From the NCBI GenBank assembly GCA_015478775.1, contig JADMKP010000008.1, forward strand, positions 248,076 through 312,075: a DNA stretch of 64,000 bases. The letters are read 5' to 3'. The notes beneath the pieces are model-generated. The model was not told where the DNA came from and did no database searches. It saw only the letters and a list, made by a program, of their open reading frames with translations. A program made the translations under genes and the position numbers. This DNA comes from Fermentimonas sp. (GTDB lineage Bacteria > Bacteroidota > Bacteroidia > Bacteroidales > Dysgonomonadaceae). Positions 54,588-63,801 of the stretch are shown here, in pieces. Positions within the stretch are counted from its first letter, which is position 1; each line of letters opens with the position of its first letter.

Positions 54588-56408
54588 TTAATAATTAGGA
54601 TTCTGCTCCAATCCAGGGTTCACCATAAGAGCCGAAGCAGGTAAAGGAAACCACTCATACTTGCGGTCGCGTTGAGCAGGCAAAAGACTACCATCTTCAG
54701 TTGCACGACCAAAGAACCACCACTGTCCCTGAGTAAACTTATCAAAACGACGCAGGTCTGTACGGCGACGGCGACCCTCAGATAAGAATTCTGTTCCCCA
54801 CTGGCCCAACATCCAATCTAAATCAAAAGCATCAAATCCAGGTCCTGGCTCATCCTTCACCACTGTCCAGTCGGCTGCAGAGAAATAACGTCTCTTCACG
54901 CTGTTCACCAGTTCCTTAGCACCATTAGCATCACCCGCTCTCATCTTGCTCTCAGCAAGCATAAACACAACCTCCGCAAGTCTAAACTCCACTTCATCAA
55001 TATCCTGAAAATCGATACCAGCAGAAGAAGGATAAATAGGATATTTCACCAGCCTCACACCCGATGTAGTCTCACCCCAGCGAGGCGACATCACCGTTTC
55101 AAGCTCACGACCTTTACCCAAGAAAGTACCCACCTGATCAACATACACAATATCCTGTCCATCACGGTCGGCATCCGCCTTCAAAGCAGTACCAGTACCA
55201 TAGTTGGCTTTAATCTCACCCTTCAAGAACATACCACTGTAATTTCCCGAAACAGCATCATATTTATAATTTTGTTTCCTTATATCCCTATCATCATATC
55301 TCTCGTAAATCGCGCCCAGTTTATCATTATAAGGTGCCTCCAGAAACGAAACAGGGTTGCTCGTACCACCGTTAGGTAAAACACTGCCCGAGTTGTCAAA
55401 CGAAGGCGTAAGGATAACGCAGTTCCATGGACTCTGATTATATGTACCACCAAAGTAATCCCAAATATTATATGGCAAGAAAGGCATATTACGCATCCAA
55501 CCACCATTTAGCTGTCCCACCTCAAAAGCAAAAGCCATAATCACTTCCGGAGAGTTCACATTGCCCATAGAAAATATAGAACGATAATCATCCGCAATAG
55601 CATAATCACCATACTTGTTGTCTAGTATCTCCTGGCTAATCACAGCACACTCATCATACCTCGCCTCATTAATAAAAACCTCAGCATTAAGCAATAAGCG
55701 CGCTTTAATAATCCTATTAACCGCCTGGTTCATACGATTTACCGAGTTCTTTGTAAGATCTCCCACACTCTCATCAAGTTCAGTTACAAGAAAATCAAAG
55801 ATGATGCGCGATCCCTCGTCAAAGTCAGTAGAAGCACTACCCGGAATCTCCGATCCAGCCGATATATTCAATGGCAAAGCACCACCCCAAACCTCATAAA
55901 TATTATAATAAGCCCAAGCCCGCAAAGTGCGCACCTCAGCAATATATGTTCTTAACTTCTCATCACTCATGTTCAGCGATACGGGGTCCAGGCTCTCCAA
56001 ATCGGCAATCAATGTATTGCACAACCCAATAGTTGTCCAAGCCGTTTCCCATGTCTGACGAATAATCTTCGACTCCGGTGTCCATGTATGGCTCGATAGC
56101 ACAAACTTCTCAGCCTCGTCCCATCCCCACAAACCACCGTTCCATGTACGCCACGACACCTGATCGGCAGAGAATTCCTGCAAGTACCAAAAATATTCAA
56201 TATAGCTCAAAGCCCCCGTACCATAAATCGATGCCACAGCACTCTTCACGCTGCTCTCATCCTGATAATAAATACCCGCATCCACACGGTCAAACACCTG
56301 CTCATCCAAATCAAAGCACGATGTCATCATCACGCCAATAATTGCGAGTGACATCCAATAATATGTGATTGGTTTCATAATTTTCCTTGTTGATTTATTT
56401 GCTTTCAT
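54588..56408 (-). CDS. SusD/RagB surface lipoprotein of the alpha-glucan locus
   Basis: 606-aa lipoprotein (lipobox VMMTSCFDL, Cys31 from this start). Seen: RagB-type helical repeats (RTLRAWAYYNIYEVWGGALPL) and a C-terminal GTEFLSEGRRRRTDLRRFDKF segment equivalent to the SusD (E/R)RR..L.R motif. An internal ATG at M11 (MKPITYYWM) is an alternative start. It follows SusC by 10 bp and is followed by the starch-binding lipoprotein 19 bp later. Confidence 0.94.
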   Translation of the reverse strand: MKANKSTRKIMKPITYYWMSLAIIGVMMTSCFDLDEQVFDRVDAGIYYQDESSVKSAVASIYGTGALSYIEYFWYLQEFSADQVSWRTWNGGLWGWDEAEKFVLSSHTWTPESKIIRQTWETAWTTIGLCNTLIADLESLDPVSLNMSDEKLRTYIAEVRTLRAWAYYNIYEVWGGALPLNISAGSEIPGSASTDFDEGSRIIFDFLVTELDESVGDLTKNSVNRMNQAVNRIIKARLLLNAEVFINEARYDECAVISQEILDNKYGDYAIADDYRSIFSMGNVNSPEVIMAFAFEVGQLNGGWMRNMPFLPYNIWDYFGGTYNQSPWNCVILTPSFDNSGSVLPNGGTSNPVSFLEAPYNDKLGAIYERYDDRDIRKQNYKYDAVSGNYSGMFLKGEIKANYGTGTALKADADRDGQDIVYVDQVGTFLGKGRELETVMSPRWGETTSGVRLVKYPIYPSSAGIDFQDIDEVEFRLAEVVFMLAESKMRAGDANGAKELVNSVKRRYFSAADWTVVKDEPGPGFDAFDLDWMLGQWGTEFLSEGRRRRTDLRRFDKFTQGQWWFFGRATEDGSLLPAQRDRKYEWFPLPASALMVNPGLEQNPNY

Positions 56409-56418
56409 GTCTTTCAGT

Positions 56419-59382
56419 TTATCTAAAATTAAGCGTTACACCCACACTCACCTGTGTAGCCGTAGGGTATGCACTGTTGCTATCCACACCGGGTTCAATG
56501 CCGTTAACTCTCACAATAGACGGGTCGTTGCCCGAGTAGCCCGTTAAAGTAAACAAGTTCTTAGCAGATAAAAAGAACCGTGCATTTCTAATATAATCGT
56601 TAGACCTGGGAGATAAATTGTATCCCAGCGTCATATTATCCAGTTTCAGATAATCGCCCTTCTCCAAAAAGAAAGAAGAAATTACCCCACCACCAGTACT
56701 CATATCATCATGATCGGTATAAGCAGTGCGATACACGTTATCCGTACCAGCCCCTTTCAGTCCCATTCCATAAGTACCCATATTAAATATATCAAACCCA
56801 AAAGCACCCGTAAAAGAAAGGTTCAGATCAAAGTTTTTATACTGAATAGAGTTATTCCACGAAAGATATGAGGTTGGAGTACCATTGCCAATGTATCTCT
56901 TATACTCAGGAGTAGCGTCACCAACAGGAATTACATTGTTTTCATCATCATACACCATCATCCTGCCATCCTCTACACCTGCATATTCATACCCGAAGAA
57001 CTGGCCAATTTTGCCACCCTCCTGCACACGAAAGAAGTACTCACTCGTACCCACACCCGGCTTCATATAAAGCTCTAAATACGATGCCTCATAAATATCA
57101 TTAGAAAGCTGCTTCAAAGTAGTAGTACCATAAGAATAATTAATACCACTATTCCATCTCACCGGTGTATTCTTAAAAATATCACCATCCAAAGCAACCT
57201 CCACACCCCTGTTTTGAGTAGTACCCACGTTAACCAAAATATTAGGATATACAAACGGTGGCTGAGGCGCAGTATAGTTGTATAGCAAGTCTTTAGACTG
57301 CCTGTCGAAGTAGTCAACAGAACCCCTTACACGGTTCCACAATGCAAAATCAAATCCAATATTTGTGCTCACACTCTTCTCCCATCCAAGTAGCGGATTA
57401 GCGTTGCTCGATGGAGCATAACCATTAACCCATTCTCCGTCAATAAAATATTGAGCGCGAGTGCTGTAGGTGGCAAGCGACTGATATGCACCGAAGTCCG
57501 ATCTCCCCGTCACACCAAACGATACCCTTGGCTTAAGGCTCTGAACCGTACCAGCCACATCCTCCATAAAAGGCATATTAGCAAGTTCCCACGCCACAGA
57601 AGCCGACGGAAATGAACCCCACTGATGATCCTTTCCAAACTTAGTAGAACCCTCATGCCTAAGCGAAGCCGAAGCCATAAGCAAGTTCCTCCAGTTGTAA
57701 TTTACTCTTCCAAAAACTCCAATCAGTTTAGAAAGCGATGCACCAGTGCCCATGCTAGCCTTACCGTCGGTTAAGAAACTACCACTACCTAGGTCGTGCC
57801 ATTTTATATTATCAAACACAAAATCGCTGTTGCCACCTTGCAAACGCTCCCAATGCGACTCCTCATACGAGTACCCCGCCACAGCCTTAATGCTATGATC
57901 ATCCAAGTCTAATGAGTAATTAAACAACCACTCAAGTCTATTTGTATACCATTTCTGATATTGCACATTAGCCCTTCCCTTATAACCACCCCAGTAAGAC
58001 TCACCCGAAGTAGAAGGCGTATAATATTGCTGTTTTAAATCGTCGTAATGCAAAGAATAAGCCAGCGACGTATTAAGAAGCTGATTATCCTGCTGAATAA
58101 GGTTCAACTTAGCCTCTGCCGTACCCAATACATAAACACGCTGTCCATTATTATCAATATCCCTCACCTCAGCCACAGGGTTTCGTGCCCCGGTGGGCGA
58201 AGTAGGCTGATAATAAGTGCCATCCTCATTATAAACCGGCATAGTAGGGTTCATATTAAGCGCAGTATCAAACATACCCGTGTTGCCCCACACCTCATTC
58301 ACACGTCGTGCGTTAAGCGAGCCATTAAGCTGAAGACGGTTGTTAAGCATCCTTTGCTCCAAAACAAAGCGACCAGCATACTCCTCCCTTTCAGATTTTA
58401 TATCAATACCCGTAGCATTTTTATAATTAAAAGAGGCGCCATAGTGTCCACTCTGTGTGGTGCCGTTTATCGATAAATATTGATTATTGTCGTATGAAAA
58501 ATCTCTCAACAACATATCATACCACACCGTGTTGTAACCATAGTCTGTGCCACGTCTCGATCTTCTAAACTCATCAGGAGTAAGTACCGTTCTGGGGCTT
58601 TTGGCCAAGTTCACACCAAACCAGCTGTCATACGTTACCTGAGCTTTTCCCGGCTCACCACCACCTTTTTTGGTAGTAATCAAAATCACACCATTTGCGC
58701 CTCGCGTACCATATATGGCAGCAGAAGCAGCATCTTTCAACACTGTCATCGACTCAATATCCTGCGGAGACAAGTTGCGGATATTACCACCCGTTACCCC
58801 ATCAATAACTATAAGCGGATCATTTGAGGCCGATATAGAAGTAGCCCCGCGAATTTGCAACGACGACCCCGAGTTAGGATCAGCCGAAGCCGTATTATTC
58901 ACATTCAGTCCCGCCACCTTACCCGTAAGCAATTCCATCGGATTACCCACTGCACCAGGTTGAAAATCACTTCTATCCACTTGCACTATCGAGCTCGAAA
59001 GCTCCCTTCGGCTTAGCGAGCCATAGCCCACAACCACCACTTCATCTAAGCTCTGCACATCTTCCAGCAGCGTAACATTAATACTGCTTTGTCCGTTATA
59101 CAAAATCTCCTGATCAATATATCCTATATAAGAAACAACCAATGTAGAAGGATTATCTACGTTAGAAAGAGTATAATTGCCATCAATATCCGTAACCGTA
59201 CCCTGTGAAGTACCCTTAACCAAAATATTGGCGCCAATTATAGAAAGGCCGTCTCTATCTACAACCGTACCCTTAATAGTACCTTGTTGTTGAGCTATTG
59301 CATGCGTTGGTATTAACACAGTCGTCAACAAAAGAATACTAAACAGGAGTTGTCTAAGCAAATGTTTATTCTTAACTTCCAT
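56419..59382 (-). CDS. SusC/RagA TonB-linked transporter of the alpha-glucan locus
   Basis: First gene of the minus-strand SusCD-lipoprotein-amylase operon. Seen: 987 aa; signal peptide (about 1-30, LIPTHAIAQ); carboxypeptidase-regulatory-like domain (GTIKGTVVDRDGLSIIGANI); plug start LDEVVVVGYGSLSRRELSSS; plug motif QIRGATSISASNDPLIVIDGV; and a barrel ending VSVGVTLNFR. Gene context with GH13 and starch-binding modules argues for malto-oligosaccharide uptake, an inference. It is preceded by a predicted promoter and a putative SusR-like regulator. Confidence 0.95.
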   Translation of the reverse strand: MEVKNKHLLRQLLFSILLLTTVLIPTHAIAQQQGTIKGTVVDRDGLSIIGANILVKGTSQGTVTDIDGNYTLSNVDNPSTLVVSYIGYIDQEILYNGQSSINVTLLEDVQSLDEVVVVGYGSLSRRELSSSIVQVDRSDFQPGAVGNPMELLTGKVAGLNVNNTASADPNSGSSLQIRGATSISASNDPLIVIDGVTGGNIRNLSPQDIESMTVLKDAASAAIYGTRGANGVILITTKKGGGEPGKAQVTYDSWFGVNLAKSPRTVLTPDEFRRSRRGTDYGYNTVWYDMLLRDFSYDNNQYLSINGTTQSGHYGASFNYKNATGIDIKSEREEYAGRFVLEQRMLNNRLQLNGSLNARRVNEVWGNTGMFDTALNMNPTMPVYNEDGTYYQPTSPTGARNPVAEVRDIDNNGQRVYVLGTAEAKLNLIQQDNQLLNTSLAYSLHYDDLKQQYYTPSTSGESYWGGYKGRANVQYQKWYTNRLEWLFNYSLDLDDHSIKAVAGYSYEESHWERLQGGNSDFVFDNIKWHDLGSGSFLTDGKASMGTGASLSKLIGVFGRVNYNWRNLLMASASLRHEGSTKFGKDHQWGSFPSASVAWELANMPFMEDVAGTVQSLKPRVSFGVTGRSDFGAYQSLATYSTRAQYFIDGEWVNGYAPSSNANPLLGWEKSVSTNIGFDFALWNRVRGSVDYFDRQSKDLLYNYTAPQPPFVYPNILVNVGTTQNRGVEVALDGDIFKNTPVRWNSGINYSYGTTTLKQLSNDIYEASYLELYMKPGVGTSEYFFRVQEGGKIGQFFGYEYAGVEDGRMMVYDDENNVIPVGDATPEYKRYIGNGTPTSYLSWNNSIQYKNFDLNLSFTGAFGFDIFNMGTYGMGLKGAGTDNVYRTAYTDHDDMSTGGGVISSFFLEKGDYLKLDNMTLGYNLSPRSNDYIRNARFFLSAKNLFTLTGYSGNDPSIVRVNGIEPGVDSNSAYPTATQVSVGVTLNFR

Positions 59383-59483
59383 ACATTATTAGATTTTACA
59401 AATTATAAATTAGATTTTTATCATTTAAATATTCACCACTTCACCTACCCGTTTTTCATGTATTCACATATCAGGGATAATGA

Positions 59484-59511
59484 CAAATATAATAAAAAAA
59501 GGACCATCAAA
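59484..59511 (-). promoter_or_regulatory. Predicted promoter of the alpha-glucan susC operon
   Basis: Minus strand: TTTG (59508-59511), a 16-bp spacer, TATATTTG (59484-59491), both boxes perfect; start codon about 100 bp downstream. The -33 box lies inside a terminator hairpin. Confidence 0.6.
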
Positions 59512-59521
59512 TTTGAAGGTC
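59493..59521 (-). terminator. Putative terminator after the DUF6377-like gene
   Basis: Minus strand: an imperfect stem GACC..TCA / TGA..GGTC (59502-59521) followed by a run of seven T. It lies 87 bp downstream of the regulator gene and overlaps the -33 region of the susC promoter. Confidence 0.5.
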
Positions 59522-59607
59522 TAAAAAAATCTAAAAAGTTAAAAAGGTAAATAGTTGAAGATTAGTGGTATATAGTAATGAAGAGGCCTTAAAAACTAAA
59601 CCATATA

Positions 59608-61278
59608 TTAAGAACGAAAGGCGCCAATCTCCATAATCTTATGTTCAAAATCCTCATTGTGTAACGACGACTTTTTTAATTTAGATCTATAAGTATAAAT
59701 AGTGGTGATGGAATAACGCAGAAGACTTGCAATCTCTGCACTATCATTTATCCCAATTCTTATAAGCGCATAAATACGCAATTTTGTAGTTAAATGCTCA
59801 TCCTGCTTAAGAGTAATCTGTTCATCCTCCGGTAATAAAGCATTAAACTCCTCCACAAAATGAGGGAAAATCTTGAGGAATGAACTGTCGAAATTCCTAT
59901 AAAACTCATTCAGCTCTTCCTCAACCAACCTAGTAGATTTCAGCGTCTTATACAACTCATCCATCTTTCCCGATGTAGCTTTTTTGTTTAGCATCCTTCT
60001 ATAAGCCTCCTGTTTATCAATATAAGTAGAGCAAAGCCCCAGAAACCTGCCAATATACTCCTCCTTAATAGAATTAGCCTCATACAGCAAGTTATTGCTG
60101 AGCTGCTGCTCACGGTTGGCACGTTTAAGCTCATTGTTTAAGAGATGCAACTCATTGTTAATCTTCATAATCTCCTTCTTCGACTTTGCAAGTTTTCTCA
60201 CCTGAGCAATTGCATATATTACTGATGCAAGTAAAAACAGTGTAAGCACACTAATAATAATCAACAACTGTTGCAGCTTCTTTTGTTGAGTCTCCTTTTC
60301 AAGCTGATAAGCACTGTTAATAATTGGTAGCATTCTGGAAGCCTGCAAGTTGCGAAGCCTTGCGTTATAAAAATTAGCATCCTCCATGCTAGTCTTCACA
60401 TACAAATGGGCACGTGCAATCTGCCCCTCCTCATACAATAACTCTGCCAGCGTACGCAACGAATTGTTCTCTTTCACCACCGCCTTAATATCCGAGATGG
60501 CACTTCTAATAAGATATTCCATCCTCATCTCGCCATCACCCATGCACTCATAAAGAAAAGCAAGAATAGAAGTCAACACCGAGTAATCTCTTGTACCATT
60601 CTCAACTTTAGGCAAATAAGAGAGCAGTAATACTTCCGCCTCATCAAACAAACCCTCTTCAATCAATTGCGATGTTTTGGTAATTGTGTACAGATACTCA
60701 TTTTCAGGCAATATCATCAGAGCCGAATCCCTATATAAATTCCTCAACTCCAGATATTTCCCCAACATGTCATCGCCGCGCACATACTCAGCGTGATATA
60801 AATAAGTATGCTCTAAAGCAAGATAATAACGCGCAGAGTCTTGATGAGTTAAATGCGAAATATTCACAGATTTAAGCAACTCAATAGCTTCAGGATACAA
60901 CCCAGCCGTAGCAAACAAGTTGGCCTTCTTAATAAAAGCATTGGCAAGCCGCACCTCATCAACATTTTGTTGCGCAATATCAATACATCTATCAATATAG
61001 AATCTTGCCGAGTCGCTCATGTAAAATTCATACTCTTTATGCAGCATCTCATATATGCCAAAACTTTCTTTACTACCTATGTTCTCAAGCTGCAACTCCG
61101 CCTTAATACTTGCAATCCTGTTCTTTTTCTCATTTTCATAAAGCTCACTATCCGCAATTGTTTTATCCAACTCATGCAACAGCGAATCTATTTTCGGAGA
61201 GGCAAAAATTGATGTTGTAAACTCAAAAAATAATATGATAATTAATAGATATCTCATGTTTCTATAAAGTCCTTTCAC
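59608..61278 (-). CDS. DUF6377-like membrane regulator (TPR-TM-HTH), likely SusR-type
   Basis: 556-aa protein spanning the inner membrane once. Seen: signal peptide or anchor (about 10-27); a periplasmic TPR-like helical region (about 45-325); a membrane helix (about 338-358, LLIIISVLTLFLLASVIYAI); a coiled coil (about 365-410); and a C-terminal LuxR-like HTH (about 505-545: GINDSAEIASLLRYSITTIYTYRSKLK). This layout fits the DUF6377 regulators next to Bacteroidota Sus-type loci. Its position upstream of the alpha-glucan SusC suggests control of that operon, an inference. Confidence 0.85.
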   Translation of the reverse strand: MKGLYRNMRYLLIIILFFEFTTSIFASPKIDSLLHELDKTIADSELYENEKKNRIASIKAELQLENIGSKESFGIYEMLHKEYEFYMSDSARFYIDRCIDIAQQNVDEVRLANAFIKKANLFATAGLYPEAIELLKSVNISHLTHQDSARYYLALEHTYLYHAEYVRGDDMLGKYLELRNLYRDSALMILPENEYLYTITKTSQLIEEGLFDEAEVLLLSYLPKVENGTRDYSVLTSILAFLYECMGDGEMRMEYLIRSAISDIKAVVKENNSLRTLAELLYEEGQIARAHLYVKTSMEDANFYNARLRNLQASRMLPIINSAYQLEKETQQKKLQQLLIIISVLTLFLLASVIYAIAQVRKLAKSKKEIMKINNELHLLNNELKRANREQQLSNNLLYEANSIKEEYIGRFLGLCSTYIDKQEAYRRMLNKKATSGKMDELYKTLKSTRLVEEELNEFYRNFDSSFLKIFPHFVEEFNALLPEDEQITLKQDEHLTTKLRIYALIRIGINDSAEIASLLRYSITTIYTYRSKLKKSSLHNEDFEHKIMEIGAFRS

Positions 61279-61317
61279 CAGAAAATCAATTAAAGTATAC
61301 AGACTTATTTAACTTGC

Positions 61318-62409
61318 TTATTTTAATTCAATCGCCCTACCTTCAGCAGCACTCCTCTTTGCCGCATCCAATATCTTAACAACAATAATATTATTTTCAA
61401 GAGAAGATAGGTCGGTCTCATTAACAACAATATCCCCTTTAATTACCTTTGCAAAATAGTTAAAAGGCTCATTCGTTTCAAGAGGAATATCAGTCACTCT
61501 CATCACTTCCTTAGGAGAGTTGCGAGTTAGTCTATACTCCAAATCATGCTGATTAGGTGCATCAACATAACCCTCCTTGCCATAAATTGTAAGATCCTTC
61601 CTGTCCACCGGCCAGTTCCACGAAGCCTGAATAACCGCCTGTGCATTAGGGTAAGTAAGAATAATTGTAGCCTGATCATCCACCTCAGGATAAACATCCG
61701 GCTTTATAGTCTGAAGAACTGCAGTAATCGTCTCAGGCACTTCGTTTTGCATAATCCATGTCATTATATTAGCACCATAACAACCAAAATCAGTTACAGC
61801 ACCACCACCATTCAAAACAGGATCGGTGAGCCATTCGATAAACTCAGGTGAGCAGCCAATCTCAACCGGACCCTTATGGCCATCATTAATCCACACCTTG
61901 TTGATGTCGCCAATAACATTATTCGCAACAGCCATATCAAAAGCCTTATATAGAGTGGGGTACCAGGTAGTCTCGAAATTAGTCAGCAGATGAATATTAT
62001 TCTCCCTTGCCAATCTATCCATCCTCTCGGCATGCTCAACACTCACCGCCAACGGCTTCTCCACCATCACATGAATACCTTTTGGGGCACATACCTCAAC
62101 CGTTTTCAAATGATCATAAATAGAGTTAAAAGCAACCACCCCCTGCGGCTCAGTTTCCTCAATCATACTCTGCAAATCATCATACACCAATTCCATGTCA
62201 AAGCCATACCTGCCAGACAGCTCCTGCGCCCTCTTCTTGTTAGGCTCTGCAATACCCACAATTACAATATCAGTCCTGGTTTTATGATTATTCAAAAGAC
62301 CATGCACATGATCATGCGACAAACCATCAATACCTATTCTTACTTGAGCATTAACCAATTGCAAGCTAAAAAGAGTTATAAACGCAAAAAGTATACTATA
62401 TATTTTCAT
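61318..62409 (-). CDS. Exported Gfo/Idh/MocA-family oxidoreductase
   Basis: 363-aa NAD(P)-dependent oxidoreductase fold with a Sec-type signal peptide (about 1-21, LQLVNAQ), so predicted periplasmic. Seen: N-terminal Rossmann start VRIGIDGLSHDHVHG, where the usual GxGxxG is replaced by a His-containing loop; the EKPLAV motif (about 118-123); and a C-terminal Gfo/Idh domain with GGGAVTDFGCYGANIMTW. Substrate is presumably a sugar or its derivative. It lies 39 bp upstream of the regulator gene and may be co-transcribed with it. Confidence 0.85.
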   Translation of the reverse strand: MKIYSILFAFITLFSLQLVNAQVRIGIDGLSHDHVHGLLNNHKTRTDIVIVGIAEPNKKRAQELSGRYGFDMELVYDDLQSMIEETEPQGVVAFNSIYDHLKTVEVCAPKGIHVMVEKPLAVSVEHAERMDRLARENNIHLLTNFETTWYPTLYKAFDMAVANNVIGDINKVWINDGHKGPVEIGCSPEFIEWLTDPVLNGGGAVTDFGCYGANIMTWIMQNEVPETITAVLQTIKPDVYPEVDDQATIILTYPNAQAVIQASWNWPVDRKDLTIYGKEGYVDAPNQHDLEYRLTRNSPKEVMRVTDIPLETNEPFNYFAKVIKGDIVVNETDLSSLENNIIVVKILDAAKRSAAEGRAIELK

Positions 62410-62538
62410 ATGATTAATTTATTTTTTCTTGTTGGTATATGGAACCTTTTATGACTAAAATAATCATTCCCTTCGGTTGTTTAATGATTATTTTAATCAT
62501 GTCGGTTTCATATCATTTGATTTATCAATTAAGAATTT

Positions 62539-62571
62539 CAAAGATAAAGTTTTAATTCTATCAATTGCAAT
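62539..62571 (-). promoter_or_regulatory. Predicted promoter of the Gfo/Idh gene
   Basis: Minus strand: ATTG (62568-62571), a 21-bp spacer, TATCTTTG (62539-62546), a perfect -7; about 120-nt leader. Nested palindromes lie just upstream (62578-62618). Confidence 0.45.
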
Positions 62572-62577
62572 TCAAGA

Positions 62578-62618
62578 TTAAGGGAAGTTAGGGGAAATTA
62601 GAGGGGAATTTCCCTTAA
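62578..62618. promoter_or_regulatory. Nested palindromes with repeated GGGAA, candidate operator
   Basis: TTAAGGGA (62578-62585) pairs with TCCCTTAA (62611-62618); inside, GGGAAATT (62592-62599) pairs with AATTTCCC (62607-62614). Three GGGAA units recur at about 10-bp intervals. The site is immediately upstream of the predicted Gfo/Idh promoter. Confidence 0.5.
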
Positions 62619-62734
62619 TTGTCTATTTCCAACTTTCAGGTCTTTCTAGTATATATCCATTTTCAAGTTCTATCTGTTCAGATAATACAGATTCTGCGAA
62701 TACACTATAGCTTGAGTCAAGTTTTTCATATAAA

Positions 62735-62759
62735 AAATGACCGCCCTACAATTGGGCGG
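62735..62759 (-). terminator. Putative terminator downstream of the GDPD gene
   Basis: CCGCCC (62741-62746) and GGGCGG (62754-62759) form a GC-rich 6-bp stem with a 7-nt loop; on the minus strand it is followed by TCATTTTTT. A second inverted repeat CCTTTAT/ATAAAGG (62764-62785) lies just before it. Confidence 0.55.
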
Positions 62760-62900
62760 CCGACCTTTATCTATCCCAATAAAGGGTGTAATAATTCTAT
62801 ATTACACAACTATATAATTATTCTTGATATATCAAATTTGATGTATCATTTCCAGTATGTTTTACAACATTTTATATGAAAATTATTCAACAGTCCCAAT

Positions 62901-63785
62901 CTAATTTTTGTAACCCTCTTTCTCCAAAAAGCTTGTCAACTCTTTAATCCTGTCAGTTTGAATAATATTTACATTATTGTTTATATACCACTCATAAACA
63001 TTAGGGTTTTCAAGTGAAACATCGTCGTGATTACCCGCATTATGATTATACCACAAAGAATTTACCCAAATACGAATTCCTTTATCCCTCAATGGCTTAA
63101 AGTCTATAAGACTATCTTCGTTTTCGCCCACTGTAAATTCAAAACCATAAGGACTGTAGTTTTCTATGAAATCATTAATAAGATCCCATCCTTCACCTCT
63201 CTCCAACCTTACAATAGGCATATACACTATTTCATCTTTTATATGGCCGTAGTTGTTATTGAAAGTCTTATACTCAGAATTACCCTTAAAAAGCACTTCA
63301 TTCAGCATATCATACTTTTCAAGCATCGGATATACCAAACCAATATAGTCAAATCCTTTATCTAAGTTAAGAAATATTTTCCCTTTCGATTCTAACAAAA
63401 TCTCTTCCAACGTAGGCACTCGCATCTGTGTAGCATGTCCGGCACCATCACGCAAATACAACTCCTTAATCTCGGCAAGCGTATAATCACTTGGCATACC
63501 TTTACCAGTAGTTGTGCGATCGATAGTCCTATCGTGCATTAAAATCAATACACTATCTCGTGTCAGTGCAATATCAATTTCAGCCATATCAGCCCCTGCC
63601 TCAATAGCCTTTCTAATTGCCCAAACCGAATTCTCAGGCGCCTCTCTCCAGTTGCCCCTATGAGCCACCACCATCACCTTGTCTTGCGGAAACTCATGAA
63701 GTGAAAACACTTTCTCGCTCTCAGTTTGAGTGCAACCTAACAGTACAAGCGAAAAAAATATAATTATTGTTCTTATCATTATCAT
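62901..63785 (-). CDS. Glycerophosphodiester phosphodiesterase lipoprotein
   Basis: Exported GDPD-family TIM-barrel enzyme hydrolysing glycerophosphodiesters to glycerol-3-phosphate and an alcohol. 294 aa, lipobox LVLLGCTQ (Cys18). Seen: catalytic VVAHRGNWREAPENS (His-Arg, Glu), DMAEIDIALTRDSVLILMHD (metal Glu/Asp and catalytic His), and a C-terminal WYINNNVNIIQTDRI. The active-site set is complete. The preceding gene region on the same strand is the third SusD, 16 bp upstream, so it is likely in that operon. Confidence 0.93.
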   Translation of the reverse strand: MIMIRTIIIFFSLVLLGCTQTESEKVFSLHEFPQDKVMVVAHRGNWREAPENSVWAIRKAIEAGADMAEIDIALTRDSVLILMHDRTIDRTTTGKGMPSDYTLAEIKELYLRDGAGHATQMRVPTLEEILLESKGKIFLNLDKGFDYIGLVYPMLEKYDMLNEVLFKGNSEYKTFNNNYGHIKDEIVYMPIVRLERGEGWDLINDFIENYSPYGFEFTVGENEDSLIDFKPLRDKGIRIWVNSLWYNHNAGNHDDVSLENPNVYEWYINNNVNIIQTDRIKELTSFLEKEGYKN

Positions 63786-63801
63786 ACAAATATATTTCTA
63801 G

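Larger units (their letters stand above)
62410..62900. other. 491-bp intergenic region between GDPD and Gfo/Idh genes
   Basis: Contains the Gfo/Idh promoter (62539-62571), the GGGAA palindromes (62578-62618), and two hairpins at 62741-62785. No coding frame was convincing. Confidence 0.6.
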
